Source: Vespula vulgaris (Eukaryota; Arthropoda; Insecta; Hymenoptera; Vespidae). Taken from it: a stretch of DNA of 64,000 nt. The stretch lies in contig NC_066587.1 of assembly GCF_905475345.1 (NCBI RefSeq), positions 15,731,558-15,795,557 on the forward strand. Direction: 5' to 3'. A model generated the notes under the pieces. It saw only the letters and a program-made list of their open reading frames with translations. It was not told the DNA's origin and made no database searches. The stretch's first letter is position 1. Every line of letters begins with the position of its first letter. The translations under genes were made by a program, and so were the position numbers. Positions 61,251 through 64,000 of the stretch are shown piece after piece.

Positions 61251-64000
61251 GTAAGTCGAATTTTTTACGTTCTTTTTATTCTCTTTCTTCTTCTTCTTCT
61301 TCATATTCTTTTTTTAACTTCTTCGTGTTGTAAAAATCGTCGTAGCATCGACACGAAGACGGTAACGAGAGATGATTTGTTTTTCTTTCTCTCTCTATCT
61401 CTCTTTCCATATATATGTTTATATATATATTTAATTTTTATATATCTGATATATATATATATATATTAAGTAGTAATTAAGTAATATACATTTTTTTTTA
61501 TTTTAACGTTCTTTCTTAAAAAAAAATCTAAATTTCTTTTATTCTTCTCTTGTCTCGCCCTACTCGTTACAAGATTTAAAAAAGTCTAGCTCGATTTATT
61601 GATAATTTTAAGGCGTAAGAACTTTTCAAGATTAGATAAGAAACTTTAATTGAAGGGATATAAATGAAAGGATTTTAGTCGGAAGTTAATTTTAAGGGAG
61701 CAAGTATAATCGTTAATTTTTCGAACGGTTATTTAAATGTAACCGAAGTAAAGATCGTAAGAGTGGACGAAGAAAAGAACGAGCAAGTAAGTCGCCTTGC
61801 CGTTCCGTAAAGTAGTTCATTCGGTGTGGGTCAAACGTTTATATCCGAGTTTTCGGCGAAAACACTTGTGGAATTCATCCTGTTCTCTCACTTGCCTTAC
61901 TTTAACCAAGACACACGACTGTATTCGCCGGTTGATGTGTAAAACGAAATAAAGAATACTTTTGCTTGGATGTTTATTTAAAAATAAAATAACACATAAA
62001 ACAAAAACCACGACTATCGGTAAAAAAAAAAATAAATATCTCTTTTCCTTTTTTAAATCGTTAAATGTTTTTCTCATTAAATATATCGTCGTCATTGAAA
62101 ACGAAATAATTACGTCATAATTATAGTCTCTTATTTTATTTCAATATCTAAAGCAAAATTATTATCTATACTTTAGAATGCTGAGATATCACAAAAGTAT
62201 GTAAATTTCTTTTACGATTCCTGCTTTCTTTCTTTCTTTTTCTTTTCTTACAAGATATATTTATTAAAACATTTTTGATAGAAAATTGCCATAAGATTTA
62301 CACGCGTAGCTCCAAATACGTATGTATAAAGAAAAAGAATTCTCGAGCGATTTAGAGACACGGAATCGAAGTGGAACTTCTCTAATGTACCATAGAGACG
62401 TTTCTCGGTGTTGGCATATCCGCTTCCTTCCTCGTCTCTCGAAAGAGTACACAGAAAAAGAAATAAATAAACGGTCTTCCTCGAAAGAGACGCGTTTTGT
62501 TCGCGGCGTGTGCCTTTGTTCTCGAGCGTCCGGCATTTTCGTGCCGTTTTGTTGTTGAGAACCGAACTAAAGGCGGGACTTCGTACACGGTGTGCTCGTG
62601 CCGAAACACCGGCTCGGATTACGTTCCGTTTGTTTACTGCGATCGTAGTCGAGTCTCAAAGGGTTAGTTCTTTCCGAGAGTAAGGAGGGGGTGGGATGAG
62701 CAAAAAAATACCCATCCTCCAAAAAAAAAAAAAAAAACGAGAAAAGAACAGAAAAAAAAGAAAAAAAAGAAAAGAAAACGAAATGCCGAAAGAGAGATTT
62801 TACGCGAGTTCTCATTCAAATTTTTTTATCCGTTATTACTGTGTGTTTCACACAAAATAGACTAGTTTCGACCGTTTACGGAATCGTTGTAATACTGTAA
62901 ACGTATACAGATGTTGCTTGATTTTTCGACCACATCCACACAATCTTCTTTCTTATTTTTGAATTTATTTTGTTTGATCGAATAATTGAATATTGGTCTG
63001 GATCGGTTCAGATCGGCCCAATTCAAATGGCCCAGGATCGATGTTGCGTCTATCGATAAAATAAATGGAATCGTCTGAACGCCATCATTACGATATACGT
63101 ATGCATGTGTGTATATATATATGTTGTACGTATGTATGCATGTATACACCACTCGTGATCGATTCACTGTTTTTTATTTATTTTTTTTTTTTACCGAATC
63201 GCCGCATGCGGTTTCTACGTCCAAAATTGTCGAATCCATGATTTTACCGTATACGGTTGACGGCAGTACCGTGTGAACATGTATATATTATAAAACATAT
63301 GGGTCACTGTAAAAGACGGTAAAATAACCAGTTAGAAAAAAAAACCGATTCAGTGTCGTGTGAACGAGCTCTTACTGTATATATTTTCTCTCTCTCTTTC
63401 TATTTCTTCCTCTCTTTCTCTTTCTCTCTTTCTCCTCCTATCTCTTCTTCTCTTTCTCTCAGGTAAGAGAAAATTGTACGTTATACTCGATCACGCGCCG
63501 ATCGTTGCCGATATCGAACTTTATAGTCCTTAAGCGCAGCCCCCATTATCTCGGCCGGTCATCCGGAAATATACATCGCGATAATTGCACTCTTTCACCA
63601 CCCAATTTGACGTCAGAATGCGTATTAAAGATAGAGATGGATAGAGGAAGAGAGAAAGAGAGACAGAGACAAAGAAGACGAAGGGTATAACGTTCAATAA
63701 TATTTTTATGTTATCCTTGAATGCAATTTATCTATCTTCCTTTGTATACGTGCGTGTGCTGTGTGATCAAATCGTTTAAAAAATTATTTCGATTAATATT
63801 TCTTTTCGTTGGATGTGAAAGTTCGTTCGATTAATTAATTAACGTATAACGTATCACCGAGCATGGATGAAAATTGTTTCTATCACGATCGGCAAAGCTT
63901 TGGATTGGTTTGGTCGATGATGGAAAAAAAGAAGAAAAATAAAAAAGAGAGAAGGAGAAAGAAAGAAAAAAAATATCGAACTCGAGGAAAATCTGTAAGA
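61251..64000. other. Non-coding interval, probable intron of a gene continuing to the right
   Basis: Begins after a strong donor (61250/61251). Includes T/A-rich tracts, a poly-A/AAG run at 62719-62776, a GC-richer patch near 62500-62690, paired CCGN4CGGTT palindromes near 63202-63258, a pyrimidine tract and a recursive-splice-like site at 63462/63463. No coding exon recognised. Confidence 0.45.
63381..63470 (+). promoter_or_regulatory. Recursive-splice-like site with long pyrimidine tract
   Basis: Roughly 75 bases of nearly pure CT/T sequence end in TCTCTCAG, directly followed by GTAAGAGAA; acceptor AG at 63461-63462, donor GT at 63463-63464. It fits the (Y)nNCAG|GTAAG form of ratchet points in long introns. 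Confidence 0.6.

Noticed and set aside
61817..62095. 92-codon minus-strand frame with a hydrophobic segment
   Set aside because: No homology recognised and a single membrane-like stretch arises from T/A-rich sequence; no splice signals tie it to other exons.

Overview
The window looks like a piece of an insect nuclear genome, probably an aculeate hymenopteran (bee or wasp group). Coding regions are split by many short GT-AG introns, the background is strongly AT-rich, GA/CT and TA microsatellites are abundant, I recognise no transposon, and every gene is a conserved animal family. The order-level assignment is inference; insect is the safer statement. I rebuilt exon chains from splice sites and reading phase, and every complete gene below closes in frame, with one exception: an in-frame TGA in the thioester protein gene.

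Layout, left to right. (1) 1-781, minus: the 5' part of a secreted/ER cyclophilin B, cut by the window edge. (2) 1863-3284, plus: an FKBP8-type immunophilin with TPRs and a tail anchor. (3) 4289-7161, plus: CNOT10 of the CCR4-NOT complex. (4) 8722-13070, plus: missing-in-metastasis (I-BAR/IMD plus WH2). (5) 15871-25341, minus: a 25-exon thioester-containing protein (TEP) with an unusual C-terminal extension ending in a cysteine-rich NTR-like module. (6) 27083-29545, plus: TBK1/IKK-epsilon kinase. (7) 30081-32746, minus: VAC14. (8) 34611-35855, plus: CRK adaptor. (9) 38906-41143, minus: AMPK alpha. (10) 43409-45844, minus: a NEMO/optineurin-like coiled-coil protein with a UBAN motif and a candidate LIR. 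(11) 46920-48492, plus: GTPBP6/HflX-type GTPase. (12) 48493-64000: about 15.5 kb without a recognisable protein-coding exon. It holds many GA/CT, GATA, ACCT and GGT repeats, a GC-rich promoter-like block near 55.9-57.6 kb, and juxtaposed acceptor/donor sites (CAG or TAG directly followed by GTAAG) that look like recursive splice sites on the plus strand. My reading is that this is the 5' part of a large plus-strand gene whose coding exons lie beyond the right edge.

Functional links. TBK1, the NEMO/optineurin-like protein and the TEP belong to innate immunity. TBK1, the UBAN/LIR protein, FKBP8, VAC14 and AMPK also touch autophagy or endolysosomal control. The co-location may be chance. Several neighbours are divergent (PPIB/FKBP8, TEP/TBK1, VAC14/CRK, NEMO-like/GTPBP6) and could share promoter regions. 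I see no rRNA, tRNA, CRISPR array or mobile element. The most interesting points are the TEP architecture with its in-frame TGA and GC-AG intron, the LIR+UBAN protein lacking a zinc finger, and the recursive-splice-like sites on the right.
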